From VFZS01 sp964353255 (lineage in GTDB: Bacteria; Acidobacteriota; Terriglobia; Bryobacterales; Bryobacteraceae), in NCBI GenBank assembly GCA_964353255.1, contig CAYGVJ010000057.1, forward strand, positions 1-32,827: a stretch of DNA of 32,827 nt, in the 5' to 3' direction. The position numbers were made by a program, and so were the translations under genes. Positions 17,129 to 25,624 of the stretch are shown here, in pieces (within the stretch, counting starts at the first letter, position 1; the number at the start of each line of letters is the position of its first letter). A model generated the notes under the pieces. That model had not been told where the DNA came from and made no database searches. It saw nothing but the letters and a program-made list of their open reading frames with translations.

Positions 17129-19216
17129 ATGGTCTCACTGCTTGTGCTCTTGCTGGCCGCAGCCGCTCCGCTCGCCGCCCAGCAGCAGAACTTCGATGTC
17201 CACGCGCTGCTCCGCATCGCCCGCATCGCCGACCCACAGATCTCGCCCGACGGCCGCCTGGTGGCCTTCACCGTGCAGACCATCGACCTCGAGAACAACC
17301 GCAAGCCCCGGCACATCTACGTAGTCCCGCTGAGCGGGGGCGCTCCCAAGCGGATCACCGATACCGGCAACCTCAACGACCGCCCACGCTGGTCGCCGGA
17401 CTCGAAGCAGATCGCCTTCATCTCCGACCGCAGCGGCTCCGCTCAGCTCTGGCTGATGCGGCCTGACGGCGCCGGCGCTCGCCAAGTCACCAATCTGGTC
17501 ACCGAGGCCGGCGGTGTGCTGTACTCGCCGGACGGCAAGAACCTGGTGTTTACGAGCGACGTTTACCCCGACTGCCCGGACGAGGCCTGCAACAAGCAGA
17601 AGCTGGAAGCCGAGAAGAACTCGAAGGTGAAGGCGCGCACTTACGCCTCGCTGCTGTATCGCCACTGGGACCACTGGCAGGGAAAGCGCCGCAGCCACCT
17701 GTTTGTGGTCCCGATCGAGGGAGGCACACCTAAGGACCTCACGCCTGGGGAGCGCGATGCCCCGCCCTTCTCGCTGGGCGGCGCGGATGACTACGCCATC
17801 TCTCCCGACGGCCAGGAGGTCTGCTTCGTGATGAACGCCGAGCCTGAGCTGGCCGTCAGCACCAACTCGGACCTGTACGTGGTTCCCATCGCCGGCGGCG
17901 AGGCGCGCAAGATCACCGTCAGCCCGGGCGCGGATAACTCCCCGGCCTACTCTCCGGACGGCAAGTACCTGGCCTTCCGGTCGCAGGTGCGCGCCGGCTA
18001 CGAGAGCGATCGCTGGCGGCTGGCAGCGCTCGAACGCGCCACCGGCAAGCTGATCGATCTTTCGGAATACCTGGACCGCTGGGTCAACAGTTTCACCTGG
18101 GCGCCGGACTCGACGCGCCTGTTCTTCACCGTCGAGGACCGGGGACAGCAAATCGTCCAGATGGCCTCCGCCACCGGCGGCGGCGCCCGCACCATCATCA
18201 GCGGTTCGAGCACTGTGGACGACGTGCGCCTGGCGCCCGACGGCAAGACCATGATCTACACCGAGCACAGCGGCTCGCGCCCGGTGGAGATCGTCAAGGC
18301 GGCCTCCGGCGGCTCGGCTGAGCCGTTGACCCACCTGAATGATGCGCTGCTGGCCAGCTACCAGTTGCCCGCGCTGGAGGAGTTTTGGGTGGAGAGCGCC
18401 GACAAGGCCCAGATCCACAGCTTCCTGCTGAAGCCCCCCGGGTTTAGCGAAGACAAGAAGTACCCGGCGCTGTTCCTGATTCATGGCGGCCCGCAGAGCG
18501 CCTTCGGCGAGAAGTGGAGCTACCGCTGGAACGCCCAGGTCTTCGCCGCCGCGGGCTATGTCGTCGTCATGCCCAATTTCCGCGGCTCAACCAGCTACGG
18601 CCAGAAGTTCACCGACGACATCAATGCCGACTGGGGCGGCAAGCCCTTCGACGACATCATGGCCGTGGCCGACCACGTGGCCAAGCTTGCCTACGTGGAC
18701 CCCGAGAAGATGGCGGCGGCGGGCGGCTCCTACGGCGGCTACATGGCGGACTGGCTGCTCGGACACACGCAGCGGTTTAAGGCCCTGGTCTCGCACGCCG
18801 GGGTCTTCGACCTGCGAAGCATGTTCGGCGAGACCGAGGAGCTGTGGTTCCCGCTGTGGGACCTGCGCGGCGCGCCGTGGGACAACGCCGAGCTTTACGC
18901 GCGCCTCTCCCCCAGCTTCTACGCCAAGGAATTCCGCACGCCCACCTTGGTGATCCACGGGGAACTGGATTACCGGGTCCCCTACGGGCAGGGGCTCCAG
19001 CTTTTCACCGCCTTGCAGCTCCAAAAAGTGCCCTCGAAGCTGCTGCTGTTTCCCGACGAGGGCCATTGGGTCCTGAAGCCGCAGAACACCGTGCTCTGGT
19101 ACACCACCTTCCTGGAGTGGGTCACCGAGTGGGTGAACAAGCCGCCCGCGCCGCCGGCGCCGGTGACCGTCACCCCCGGCCCGGCAACCGTCCAAGCGCC
19201 GGGGCGGACGCCGTAG
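17129..19216 (+). CDS. Secreted S9-family (prolyl oligopeptidase-type) peptidase
   Basis: 695 residues. ATG 17129 gives a signal peptide (LLVLLLAAAAPLAAQ) and sits on a leaderless promoter; the longer frame upstream runs antisense into the cyclase and is rejected. A TolB/PD40-type beta-propeller covers about 40-420 (repeated SPDGK and WSPDSKQ motifs). The alpha/beta-hydrolase part has the triad S534 (GGSYGGYM), D614 (GELDYRVP) and H646 (DEGHW). Such enzymes cleave dipeptides or acylaminoacyl residues from oligopeptides, here outside the cytoplasmic membrane. The C-terminus carries a Pro/Thr/Val-rich tail of about 25 residues. A diverged copy of that tail with its stop codon occurs at 21867-21932. 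Confidence 0.92.
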   Translation: MVSLLVLLLAAAAPLAAQQQNFDVHALLRIARIADPQISPDGRLVAFTVQTIDLENNRKPRHIYVVPLSGGAPKRITDTGNLNDRPRWSPDSKQIAFISDRSGSAQLWLMRPDGAGARQVTNLVTEAGGVLYSPDGKNLVFTSDVYPDCPDEACNKQKLEAEKNSKVKARTYASLLYRHWDHWQGKRRSHLFVVPIEGGTPKDLTPGERDAPPFSLGGADDYAISPDGQEVCFVMNAEPELAVSTNSDLYVVPIAGGEARKITVSPGADNSPAYSPDGKYLAFRSQVRAGYESDRWRLAALERATGKLIDLSEYLDRWVNSFTWAPDSTRLFFTVEDRGQQIVQMASATGGGARTIISGSSTVDDVRLAPDGKTMIYTEHSGSRPVEIVKAASGGSAEPLTHLNDALLASYQLPALEEFWVESADKAQIHSFLLKPPGFSEDKKYPALFLIHGGPQSAFGEKWSYRWNAQVFAAAGYVVVMPNFRGSTSYGQKFTDDINADWGGKPFDDIMAVADHVAKLAYVDPEKMAAAGGSYGGYMADWLLGHTQRFKALVSHAGVFDLRSMFGETEELWFPLWDLRGAPWDNAELYARLSPSFYAKEFRTPTLVIHGELDYRVPYGQGLQLFTALQLQKVPSKLLLFPDEGHWVLKPQNTVLWYTTFLEWVTEWVNKPPAPPAPVTVTPGPATVQAPGRTP

Positions 19217-19231
19217 CGCTGTGACTGGACG

Positions 19232-19247
19232 CAGGCAGGAATGCCTG
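19232..19247. repeat. Small hairpin repeat with GGAA loop
   Basis: CAGGCA and TGCCTG flank a GGAA tetraloop 15 bp after the S9 stop; a second hairpin (GTGCGG/CCGCAC) is at 19284-19298. Neither has a T tract. They look like an interspersed extragenic repeat rather than a terminator. The remainder of the 218-bp gap before 19435 shows nothing clear. Confidence 0.35.
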
Positions 19248-19434
19248 TGGCAGAGACTGGCACAGGATGTAAAGGCTTCTCTTGTGCGGACTCCGCACAC
19301 CGCCCGCCCGTTAGACGCTCAATAGGAATAGAATGATCAGTCACGTACTGCCGATGGTGGCTATCGGCTCGTTCGCGTGGCCGGTCGCTCATCGGGCGAG
19401 TGCTGACAGCCCTTCACAGACGGGAGGCCCTCCG

Positions 19435-20550
19435 ATGGAGCCACAGGCGGCGGCAATAGCGAATGCCATTGAAGTAATCCGCAAGAGAATCCAGCAGATC
19501 CGTGATCGGAAAGAGATCATTGGAGAGCAGAACACCAAGGCGACCCTGATCGATCCCCTTTTGGGCGCCCTCGGCTGGGACCTACAGGAGATCGATGAGG
19601 TGCGCCGCGAGTACCGGCGCAAACCGCAGGACAACCCCGTTGATTACGCCCTGTTCTTGAACCGGACCGAATGCCTCTTCATCGAAGCGAAGTCCCTCGA
19701 AAGGGATCTCAGTGATCGGAAGTGGGTATCTCAGAACCTCGCGTACGCAACCGTCGTGGGGGTTCGGTGGTGCGTGCTCACCAACGGTGACGAGTACCGC
19801 ATCTACAACGCTCACGCCGCCGTCGATGTTGAAGAAAAACTGTTTCGGAGCGTCCGGATTTCCGAGTCCGATCCGAAGTACCTGGTTGACACGCTCACCC
19901 TGCTGTCGAAGGACAAAATGCGGGGCAGCCTGCTCGACGAGATGTGGAAGGCCCATTTCGTTGACAGGAGGGTCCGGCAGACGCTGGAGAGCCTGCTGGC
20001 AGAAGAAGATGGTGGATTGATTCGGGTGATTAGCAAGAAGGCAACCGGGCTGACGCCGGCGGAGGTGCGGGCGTCGCTGAAGCGCGCGAAGATTCGGATC
20101 GACTTCCCATTGCCGTCTGCGCCGGCGAGGCCGGCACCCGTTTCTCCGGAGGTGCTCGACGAGAGGGCAAAGAAGCGAGAACCCGCCGCCACGAGGCACG
20201 AAGCCGGCAAGAAGGCTTGGGAGACGATGGTCGCCATGGCCGATGCCACGCTTCCCAACCTCATCGAGGGCGGCTTCATTCAGGCACCGCTGGAGCTGGA
20301 ACGCGAGCACAAGGGGGTTCGCCTCGCGGCCGTTATCCAAGCGAACGGCGCCGTCGTTGTTGCAGGCGAGTCCTACGACTCCCTTTCAACTGCCGCAGGA
20401 ATGGCCCGGAAGTCAGTGGTCGGCGCTCCCCCGAACCGCCCTTATCCTCCAACCAACGGCTGGCAATTCTGGCAGTACCGCGACAAGCAGAGCGGCGAAC
20501 TGCGGGACATGGACCACCTGCGGAAGAAGTACTTGGCGGCGAAGAAGTGA
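19435..20550 (+). CDS. PD-(D/E)XK nuclease (type I R-subunit N-terminus-like) with RAMA-like C-terminus
   Basis: 371 residues from ATG 19435, chosen for GGGAGG at 19422-19427. The N-terminal domain resembles the HsdR N-terminal nuclease fold: E31, then LIDPLLGALGWD, D70 in NPVDYALF, E84-A-K86 in LFIEAKS and a QxxxY helix (Q100, Y104). All catalytic positions are present, but there is no helicase. The last about 95 residues (LPNLIEGGFIQAPLELE, SLSTAAGMARKSVVG, TNGWQFWQYRD) resemble RAMA/DUF4357-type modules linked to restriction and modified-DNA recognition. Likely a stand-alone restriction-like nuclease that recognises modified or foreign DNA; this is inference. It converges on the Fic gene with 76 bp between. 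Confidence 0.75.
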   Translation: MEPQAAAIANAIEVIRKRIQQIRDRKEIIGEQNTKATLIDPLLGALGWDLQEIDEVRREYRRKPQDNPVDYALFLNRTECLFIEAKSLERDLSDRKWVSQNLAYATVVGVRWCVLTNGDEYRIYNAHAAVDVEEKLFRSVRISESDPKYLVDTLTLLSKDKMRGSLLDEMWKAHFVDRRVRQTLESLLAEEDGGLIRVISKKATGLTPAEVRASLKRAKIRIDFPLPSAPARPAPVSPEVLDERAKKREPAATRHEAGKKAWETMVAMADATLPNLIEGGFIQAPLELEREHKGVRLAAVIQANGAVVVAGESYDSLSTAAGMARKSVVGAPPNRPYPPTNGWQFWQYRDKQSGELRDMDHLRKKYLAAKK

Positions 20551-20626
20551 AACGACTGTGGGGAACCACAACTCGCTGCGGCTCCCGCCAGTACCGCGAT
20601 TTCGCTCGGATTCAGCCGGTCTGGGT

Positions 20627-21802
20627 TTACCGCAGCGGCTCCGTGCCTTCGTTCAGAATCGCCAGGTAGGGATCGTAGACAAACAGGCGGCGGCGCTGGC
20701 GGCCGGTGATCTCTCGCAGCAGCCCGAGCTTTATCATGTGCTCGATCGACTTCGTGATGGTCGGGGCGGAGAGTGACAGCTTCCGCGCGGCGGCCGGGAT
20801 GGAGGTTATCGGCCTGGTCTGCATGAACTGGTGCAGGCGCAGAGCGGAGGCCGCCGGCCGCCCGAGGTCTTCGAGCTTCCTTCGGTCGGCTTCGAAAAGG
20901 GCAAGGATGCGCCGCGCAGTCTCCGCCGCCTGGTCCGCTGACTCCCGCACCCCGGCGAGGAAGAACTCCAGCCAAGTCTCCCAGTCGCCGGTTGCCCGCA
21001 CCCGCTGGAGGAGATCGTAGTAACGCTGGCGGTTCGACTTGAAGTACAGGCTCAGATACAGGATCGGCTCGCGCAGGGCGCCGGCGGCGCACAGCAGAAA
21101 CGTGATCAGCAGACGCCCGAGGCGGCCGTTGCCGTCCAGGAACGGGTGAATCGTCTCGAACTGAACGTGGGCCAGCGCCGCCTTCACCAGAGTGGGCAAT
21201 TCGGGCCGCTCTTCGTGCAGGAAGACCTCCAGCGCTCCCATGCATTCCATCACCCTCTCCGGCGGGGGCGGCACAAACACGGCGTTCCCTGGACGGCTGC
21301 CGCCGATCCAGTTCTGGCTCCGCCGGAACCTGCCCGGCTCCTTCTCACTGCCCCGGCCCTTCGCCAGCAGCGTCTGGTGGATCTCGCGGATCAGCCGCAG
21401 CGAGAGCGGGAACCCCGCCCTGAGACGCTGTAGGCCACGATTCATGGCCGCCACGTAGTTCGAGACCTCCTGGACATCGTCGAGCGGAACGCCCGGGGCT
21501 TCGGCGCTCTCGTAAAGCAAGAGGTCGGAGAGCGACGACTGGGTGCCCTCGATCTGCGACGAGAGCACGGCCTCCTTGCGCACGTACAAGTAGATGAACA
21601 GCGAGATGTCCGGCAGGATCGCCGCCAGGCCGTCCAGCCGTCCGAGTGCCTGATTGGCCCTTTCCAGAAGCCCCTGAAGGCCTTCGAGCCGCAGTGGCGG
21701 CTTCGGCGGGAGAGAGGGCGGCACGAACGCGCGCACGCGTTCGCCGCCGACGGTCGAGACCACGTAGCTGCCAAGCCGGGATTTCAGATCCGCCCGAGCC
21801 AT
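20627..21802 (-). CDS. Fic-family AMP-transferase with N-terminal inhibitory motif and C-terminal winged helix
   Basis: 391 residues. The full Fic motif HPFLDGNGRLGR spans 219-230 with catalytic H219. An inhibitory helix SSQIEG at 81-86 (E85) precedes it, which marks a class II, self-inhibited Fic protein. The C-terminal about 80 residues read as a winged helix (SIPAAARKLSLSAPTITKSI). Fic enzymes transfer AMP or related groups to protein hydroxyls. The DNA-binding end and the repeated operator directly upstream suggest that the protein represses its own gene. It lies in a module with the RAMA-like nuclease; a functional link is possible but not shown. Confidence 0.9.
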   Translation of the reverse strand: MARADLKSRLGSYVVSTVGGERVRAFVPPSLPPKPPLRLEGLQGLLERANQALGRLDGLAAILPDISLFIYLYVRKEAVLSSQIEGTQSSLSDLLLYESAEAPGVPLDDVQEVSNYVAAMNRGLQRLRAGFPLSLRLIREIHQTLLAKGRGSEKEPGRFRRSQNWIGGSRPGNAVFVPPPPERVMECMGALEVFLHEERPELPTLVKAALAHVQFETIHPFLDGNGRLGRLLITFLLCAAGALREPILYLSLYFKSNRQRYYDLLQRVRATGDWETWLEFFLAGVRESADQAAETARRILALFEADRRKLEDLGRPAASALRLHQFMQTRPITSIPAAARKLSLSAPTITKSIEHMIKLGLLREITGRQRRRLFVYDPYLAILNEGTEPLR

Positions 21803-21803
21803 G

Positions 21804-21867
21804 CTAACGAAAGGATCCTTTCGTTAGGAAACCCATAACGAAATTATACGCCACTTTCCTTTCGTTA
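21804..21867 (-). promoter_or_regulatory. Operator array and promoter of the fic gene
   Basis: Four TAACGAAA/TTTCGTTA half-sites form two inverted pairs. One pair is a perfect 24-bp palindrome at 21804-21827, starting one base before the fic ATG; the other pair is 21836-21843 with 21860-21867. A minus-strand TATAAT box (21843-21848) lies between the outer half-sites. The inner palindrome would also fold in the mRNA and hide the AAGGA ribosome site. This predicts tight autoregulation, probably by the Fic winged helix. Confidence 0.75.
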
Positions 21868-21932
21868 CGCCAGCCCCAGCGACGGTGACCCCCGGCCCGG
21901 TCGCCGTGCAGGCGCCAGTGCGGGTGCCGTAG
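21867..21932 (+). pseudogene. 3'-end remnant of an S9 peptidase gene
   Basis: The 21 codons before TAG 21930-21932 read TPAPATVTPGPVAVQAP plus VRVP, matching the C-terminal tail of the S9 peptidase at 19151-19216 in 15 of 21 residues and about 50 of 66 bases, with the stop aligned. Many differences are at third positions, so this is a diverged allele or paralogue, not a fresh copy. It begins exactly where the fic operator array ends and stops 2 bp before the convergent fmdB-like gene. Confidence 0.75.
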
Positions 21933-21934
21933 CC

Positions 21935-22159
21935 TCACTCCATCCCGCACATGTCGGCGTTAGGGCAGTAAGGGGCGTCGGGGCAGGCCGCCGCCTCCCC
22001 GCTGGAGCCGCCGCGGCGGGCGGCGAAAACAGAAAGTTGAAGGGTGAGGCGCTTCTGCCCGCAGGAGGGGCAGGCCAGCTCGGAGGCCTCCTCGGCCCGG
22101 CGCACCAGCTTCTCGAACTTGGCGTGGCAGTCTTCGCAGAAGTACTCGTAAATCGGCAT
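21935..22159 (-). CDS. FmdB-family zinc-ribbon protein
   Basis: 74 residues starting MPIYEYFCEDCHAKFE, with two CxxC pairs (C8/C11, and CPSC in the middle) that bind zinc as in FmdB putative regulatory proteins, plus a Cys-containing tail (CPNADMCGME). The function of the family is largely unknown. It lies 13 bp downstream of the PBP4 gene on the same strand, so probably the same transcript. Confidence 0.88.
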   Translation of the reverse strand: MPIYEYFCEDCHAKFEKLVRRAEEASELACPSCGQKRLTLQLSVFAARRGGSSGEAAACPDAPYCPNADMCGME

Positions 22160-22172
22160 GTCGCGTCCCGCG

Positions 22173-23645
22173 CTACTCAGTCATCCACAAGCATATTTTA
22201 TCAATTATCGGCCGGATCTCCGAACTGGCGCCGCTGTAGTTGTTGACCAGCACGCTGAAGGCCAGCCAGCCGCGGCTGCGGGATTCCACGTACCCTGACA
22301 GCGCGCTGACGTGGCTCAGCGTGCCCGTCTTGGCGCGGAGCCGGCGCGCCTCCGCCTGACCCGCGAAGCGGTTCGCCAGCGTGCCGTCTTCGCCACCCAC
22401 CGGCAGCAGCGACACCCAGGCCTCGCGGTGCGGCCAGCGGTGCATGTAGCCCAGCAGCTTCACCACCGCCGAGGGCGCCACCAGATTCAGCCGCGACAGC
22501 CCGGAGCCGTCCTCGAAACGGTAGCTGGTCTCCTCGATCCCTGCTTCAGCCAGGAACTGCCGCAGCTCCTCCAGGCCCGCCTCCCGGCTGCCCACGCCGC
22601 GTTTGGCCCGCGCCACTTCGCGCAGCACCAGCTCGGCGTGCAGGTTCTGGCTGACTTTGTCGATCACGCGCACCAGCTCGACGAGCGGCGGCGAGACGCG
22701 CCGCGCCAGCTCAAAGGCCCCGGGCGCAGCGCCAGGCGCCGGCTGGAGGGCCTCGTTGGCGAACCGGTGCACCGCCCTGGGGCGGCCGGCAACGGCCACG
22801 CCCCGGCGGAGAAGGGCCTCGTACATCGCGCCAGCCGTGTACAGCGCCGGATCATCAATGGCCAGCGGAATGCGCGTCTCGCCGGAACCCTCCGCCGGGA
22901 TGGTTCCCCACAGGCGCAGTTGACGCGAGCCGGGCAAGCGCTCCAGGCGAATCCGGCGCTCCGGTTCCGGGCCGGCCCGCAGCCGGTTGTCGATGACGTA
23001 GTACTCCAGAGCCGGCGAAAGGGACAGTTGCGGGGGCTGATTCGGCCGCCCCGGCGGGCGGATGCTCAGGGTGATGGAATTGTCATTGAAAGTCAGCGCG
23101 CTGACCGGCGCGCCGTATTCCCAGACCGTGTCGTCCTGCGCCCAGCCCTGGGGGTAGGGCTCCCACAAGTAGGCCGTGTCGTCGCCCACCAGGTCGCCTT
23201 GGATACTGCGGACGCCGCGGGCAACCACTTGCCCAGCGAGCTGCTCGAGGGCGTCGAACGGGTCGCCCCCAGCAGCTTCCTTCTGGTAAGGGATAGTGCG
23301 CCCCGAGAGGCTGGGGTCGCCGCCTCCCACTACCCTCAAGTCGCCCTTCAGGCGGCCCGAGGCGTCGGGCGGCCGGTCCGCCACCACCAGGGTCTGAAAG
23401 CGATAGTCCGGGCCCAGCCGCATCAAGGCCAGAGCAGTGGTGAACAGCTTGGTGTTGGAAGCCGGCACGAAGAGCCGCTCGGCGTTGTGACGCACGAGCA
23501 CCTGCTCTTTTTCCAGATCCAAGATCTCAATTCCCCAGAAGCAGCGCTGCGCTGCGGGCGAGGATTCCAGCAGAGCGAGGATCCGCTCCTCGAGCGTTTG
23601 CGCCCACGCCGCCTGGCAAAACAGCAAAACGAGCAGCCATCTCAT
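22173..23645 (-). CDS. dacB: D-alanyl-D-alanine carboxypeptidase/endopeptidase, PBP4 type
   Basis: 490 residues with a signal peptide (RWLLVLLFCQAAWAQ). Motifs of penicillin-binding S13 peptidases: S63-N-T-K66 (SxxK) in VPASNTKLF, the EDGSGLSRLN segment carrying the second motif, and KTG in LRAKTGTLSHV. The long insert between SxxK and the second motif is typical of PBP4. It trims or cleaves peptidoglycan stem peptides in the periplasm. The ATG is divergent from the next gene, with a minus-strand TATAAT at 23656-23661. Confidence 0.92.
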   Translation of the reverse strand: MRWLLVLLFCQAAWAQTLEERILALLESSPAAQRCFWGIEILDLEKEQVLVRHNAERLFVPASNTKLFTTALALMRLGPDYRFQTLVVADRPPDASGRLKGDLRVVGGGDPSLSGRTIPYQKEAAGGDPFDALEQLAGQVVARGVRSIQGDLVGDDTAYLWEPYPQGWAQDDTVWEYGAPVSALTFNDNSITLSIRPPGRPNQPPQLSLSPALEYYVIDNRLRAGPEPERRIRLERLPGSRQLRLWGTIPAEGSGETRIPLAIDDPALYTAGAMYEALLRRGVAVAGRPRAVHRFANEALQPAPGAAPGAFELARRVSPPLVELVRVIDKVSQNLHAELVLREVARAKRGVGSREAGLEELRQFLAEAGIEETSYRFEDGSGLSRLNLVAPSAVVKLLGYMHRWPHREAWVSLLPVGGEDGTLANRFAGQAEARRLRAKTGTLSHVSALSGYVESRSRGWLAFSVLVNNYSGASSEIRPIIDKICLWMTE

Positions 23646-23655
23646 GGAATATTGG

Positions 23656-23661
23656 ATTATA
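23656..23661 (-). promoter_or_regulatory. -10 box of dacB
   Basis: A consensus TATAAT on the minus strand ends 10 nt before the dacB ATG, leaving a leader of about 4 nt and no room for a Shine-Dalgarno sequence. Confidence 0.55.
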
Positions 23662-23673
23662 CCCGGATGGGAC

Positions 23674-23679
23674 TATACT
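23674..23679 (+). promoter_or_regulatory. -10 box of a leaderless GTG gene
   Basis: TTGGAT (23652-23657), a 16-bp spacer and TATACT (23674-23679) end exactly 6 nt before GTG 23686. The predicted transcription start is the G of the start codon. Confidence 0.6.
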
Positions 23680-23685
23680 CGAAAC

Positions 23686-24381
23686 GTGGGTTTCAAACGT
23701 AATCTCAGTCTGCTGGGCGTCGCGGCCTTGCTGGTCGGGGCGCAAGGACCGTACGGCACCGTCCCCAAGCCCACGGCGGCCGACTATCCCGCGCACGCCG
23801 CGTTGGGAGAAGCGCGGCTGGGCGCCGAGTATCTGGTCCGCACGGTCTTCTGCCGTGATCAAAGCATCGCGGTGCGCGACTACCTGGTTGTCGAAGTGGC
23901 CCTCTATCCGCCTCCGGGCAAGCTACTGACGCTCTCGGCCGACCATTTCACGCTGCGCTTGAATGGCAAGAAGCTGGTTCTCCATCCGCAACCGCCAGGG
24001 TTTGTGGCGGCTTCGCTCAGGTACCCGGACTGGGAGCAGCGGCCCACGTTGGTGGTTGAGGGCGGCGCCGGCAATGCCGGCGTGATCATCGGTCGGCCGC
24101 AACAGACGGAACGGTTCCCCGATGACAACCGCCCCGCCCGGACGCGCCTGCCGGCCCCGCCCAGAGCCCCCACGCCCCAAGATCCCAGCGGGCTGGAGAA
24201 AGAGACCCCTGCCAGCCCGGAAGAGGCCGTGGTCGAGACGGCGCTTCCCGAGGCCGAGACCAAGGGGCCGGTGAGTGGGTATCTATACTTCGCCTACAAG
24301 GGCAAACCGAAATCCATCCGGACCCTGGAACTGATCTACAACGGTCCGGCCGGGAACGCGAGTTTGTCCCTGGCCCCTTAA
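23686..24381 (+). CDS. Exported protein of unknown function
   Basis: 231 residues from GTG 23686, preferred over ATG 23644, which would overlap the divergent dacB start codon. The leaderless promoter and a signal-peptide-like start (FKRNLSLLGVAALLVGAQ) support this choice. The middle part is beta-rich (YLVVEVALYPPPGKLLTL, FTLRLNGKKLVLHPQPPGF), then a Pro/Glu-rich linker (about 145-195) and a closing YLYFAYKGKPKSIRTLELIY strand pair. It may be a periplasmic or surface beta-sandwich protein. I do not recognise a named family. It converges on the MFS gene with 13 bp between stops. Confidence 0.7.
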   Translation: MGFKRNLSLLGVAALLVGAQGPYGTVPKPTAADYPAHAALGEARLGAEYLVRTVFCRDQSIAVRDYLVVEVALYPPPGKLLTLSADHFTLRLNGKKLVLHPQPPGFVAASLRYPDWEQRPTLVVEGGAGNAGVIIGRPQQTERFPDDNRPARTRLPAPPRAPTPQDPSGLEKETPASPEEAVVETALPEAETKGPVSGYLYFAYKGKPKSIRTLELIYNGPAGNASLSLAP

Positions 24382-24394
24382 CCGGCCGCGCGGC

Positions 24395-25612
24395 TCAGCC
24401 TTTCGCCGCCATCAGCTTGGTTTCCGCCCAGATCAGCATTAACAGCAGCAAGACCATCAGCGTGCCCGCCAGAGGCAACAGCATCACCACGCGGATTCCC
24501 CACAAGCTGGTGAAGAAGCCCAGCGACCAGGGCGCCAGCAGCCCCCCGGTCAGTGCCAGCGAGAACAGGCCGTTGAACAGGCCCGGATGATAGTAAGGGA
24601 AACGCCCCCCGATCTTCTCCACCACCAGCGGGTAAACCGGCGCAAACCCGCCCCCGACCAGCAGAATGCCCACCACCGCGCCGAACACGTTGTCCGTGGA
24701 AACCAGCACCGTACAGCCGAAAACCGCGGCCAGTACGCTCAGCGTCAGCAGCCGCGCATGGCTCACCCGTGGCAGCACCAGCAGCGCCACGATCCGCCCC
24801 ACCACCAGCGCCATCCAGTAAAGACCCAGCATAATCAGCGAGGATTCCGGGCTGACGCCCAGCCGCTGGATCAAGAACAGCGCCAGCCAGCCGGCAATCG
24901 CCCACTCGTTTCCAAACTGGAAGAACAGCAGCAGCGTCAGCAGCACTGCCGCGGGGCTGCGGGAATCCCCGACGACCTTCCTCAAGGAGGGCTGTCGCGA
25001 TTCGACCCTTTCCGGCGAGGCGGACGTGGCGTAGAAGATGACAAAGTAGCCCGGGATCAGCGCCAGGAAGACCAGGATGCTGGCCACTGTGTAAACGAAG
25101 AACGCCCCGGCAACCAGCAGCGCGGTCACCACGCACCCCAAGCCGAAGAAGGAGCCCGCCAGGACGATGGTGGCCGCAGGATCATGCCGGTAGGCGGGCG
25201 AGATGGCGTGGAAGACGCCCGTGTTGAGGGAGCCATTGCCCAGGCCCAGGCAGAAAACACCTGCCATACGCCACCAGGGGCCCCATCCGGGTGGGCTGAG
25301 CGCCAGGAAGATGAACGCCGCGCAAGCGGTGGCAGAACCCAGAATCAGCAGAAAGGACACGCTCTTTCGCCCCAGCAGCCAGGCCGAGATGCCGAGGGAG
25401 GCCAGGATGCCCAGGTTCAAGCTCAGGAAATAGCAGCCGGCGACAATGAAGCCTTCGGTGAGGTGATAGCGCCAGGCCGGCAAGATGGCTCCCAGGAAGG
25501 AGAACAGCACTCCGGACAGGAAGAACCCGGCCAAGGCTCTGCGCTGCTGAGCCCCGTCAGGCTGCCGGGGAATGGCTGGCGCGCTATCGCCACCGCCCGC
25601 CATTGAAGCCAC
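24395..25612 (-). CDS. Major facilitator superfamily transporter
   Basis: 405 residues with about twelve hydrophobic helices (from FFLSGVLFSFLGAILPAW to LLPLAGTLMVLLLLMLIW) and a short polar middle loop (SASPERVESRQPSLRK), the usual MFS 6+6 layout in the inner membrane. Some resemblance to the fucose-permease-like branch, but the substrate cannot be assigned. GTG 25612 is favoured over ATG 25603 because a TACAAT box ends exactly 6 nt before it. Confidence 0.85.
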   Translation of the reverse strand: MASMAGGGDSAPAIPRQPDGAQQRRALAGFFLSGVLFSFLGAILPAWRYHLTEGFIVAGCYFLSLNLGILASLGISAWLLGRKSVSFLLILGSATACAAFIFLALSPPGWGPWWRMAGVFCLGLGNGSLNTGVFHAISPAYRHDPAATIVLAGSFFGLGCVVTALLVAGAFFVYTVASILVFLALIPGYFVIFYATSASPERVESRQPSLRKVVGDSRSPAAVLLTLLLFFQFGNEWAIAGWLALFLIQRLGVSPESSLIMLGLYWMALVVGRIVALLVLPRVSHARLLTLSVLAAVFGCTVLVSTDNVFGAVVGILLVGGGFAPVYPLVVEKIGGRFPYYHPGLFNGLFSLALTGGLLAPWSLGFFTSLWGIRVVMLLPLAGTLMVLLLLMLIWAETKLMAAKG

Positions 25613-25618
25613 TCAGGT

Positions 25619-25624
25619 ATTGTA
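25619..25624 (-). promoter_or_regulatory. -10 box of the MFS gene, leaderless GTG
   Basis: TACAAT on the minus strand, then 6 nt (ACCTGA), then GTG 25612. This decides the start codon. Confidence 0.55.

Noticed and set aside
17135..18484. 449-codon minus-strand frame
   Set aside because: Antisense to the S9 peptidase propeller; Val/Gly/Arg/His-rich composition and no recognisable motif.
22311..23702. 463-codon plus-strand frame
   Set aside because: Antisense to the PBP4 gene with SxxK and KTG motifs; no start signal.
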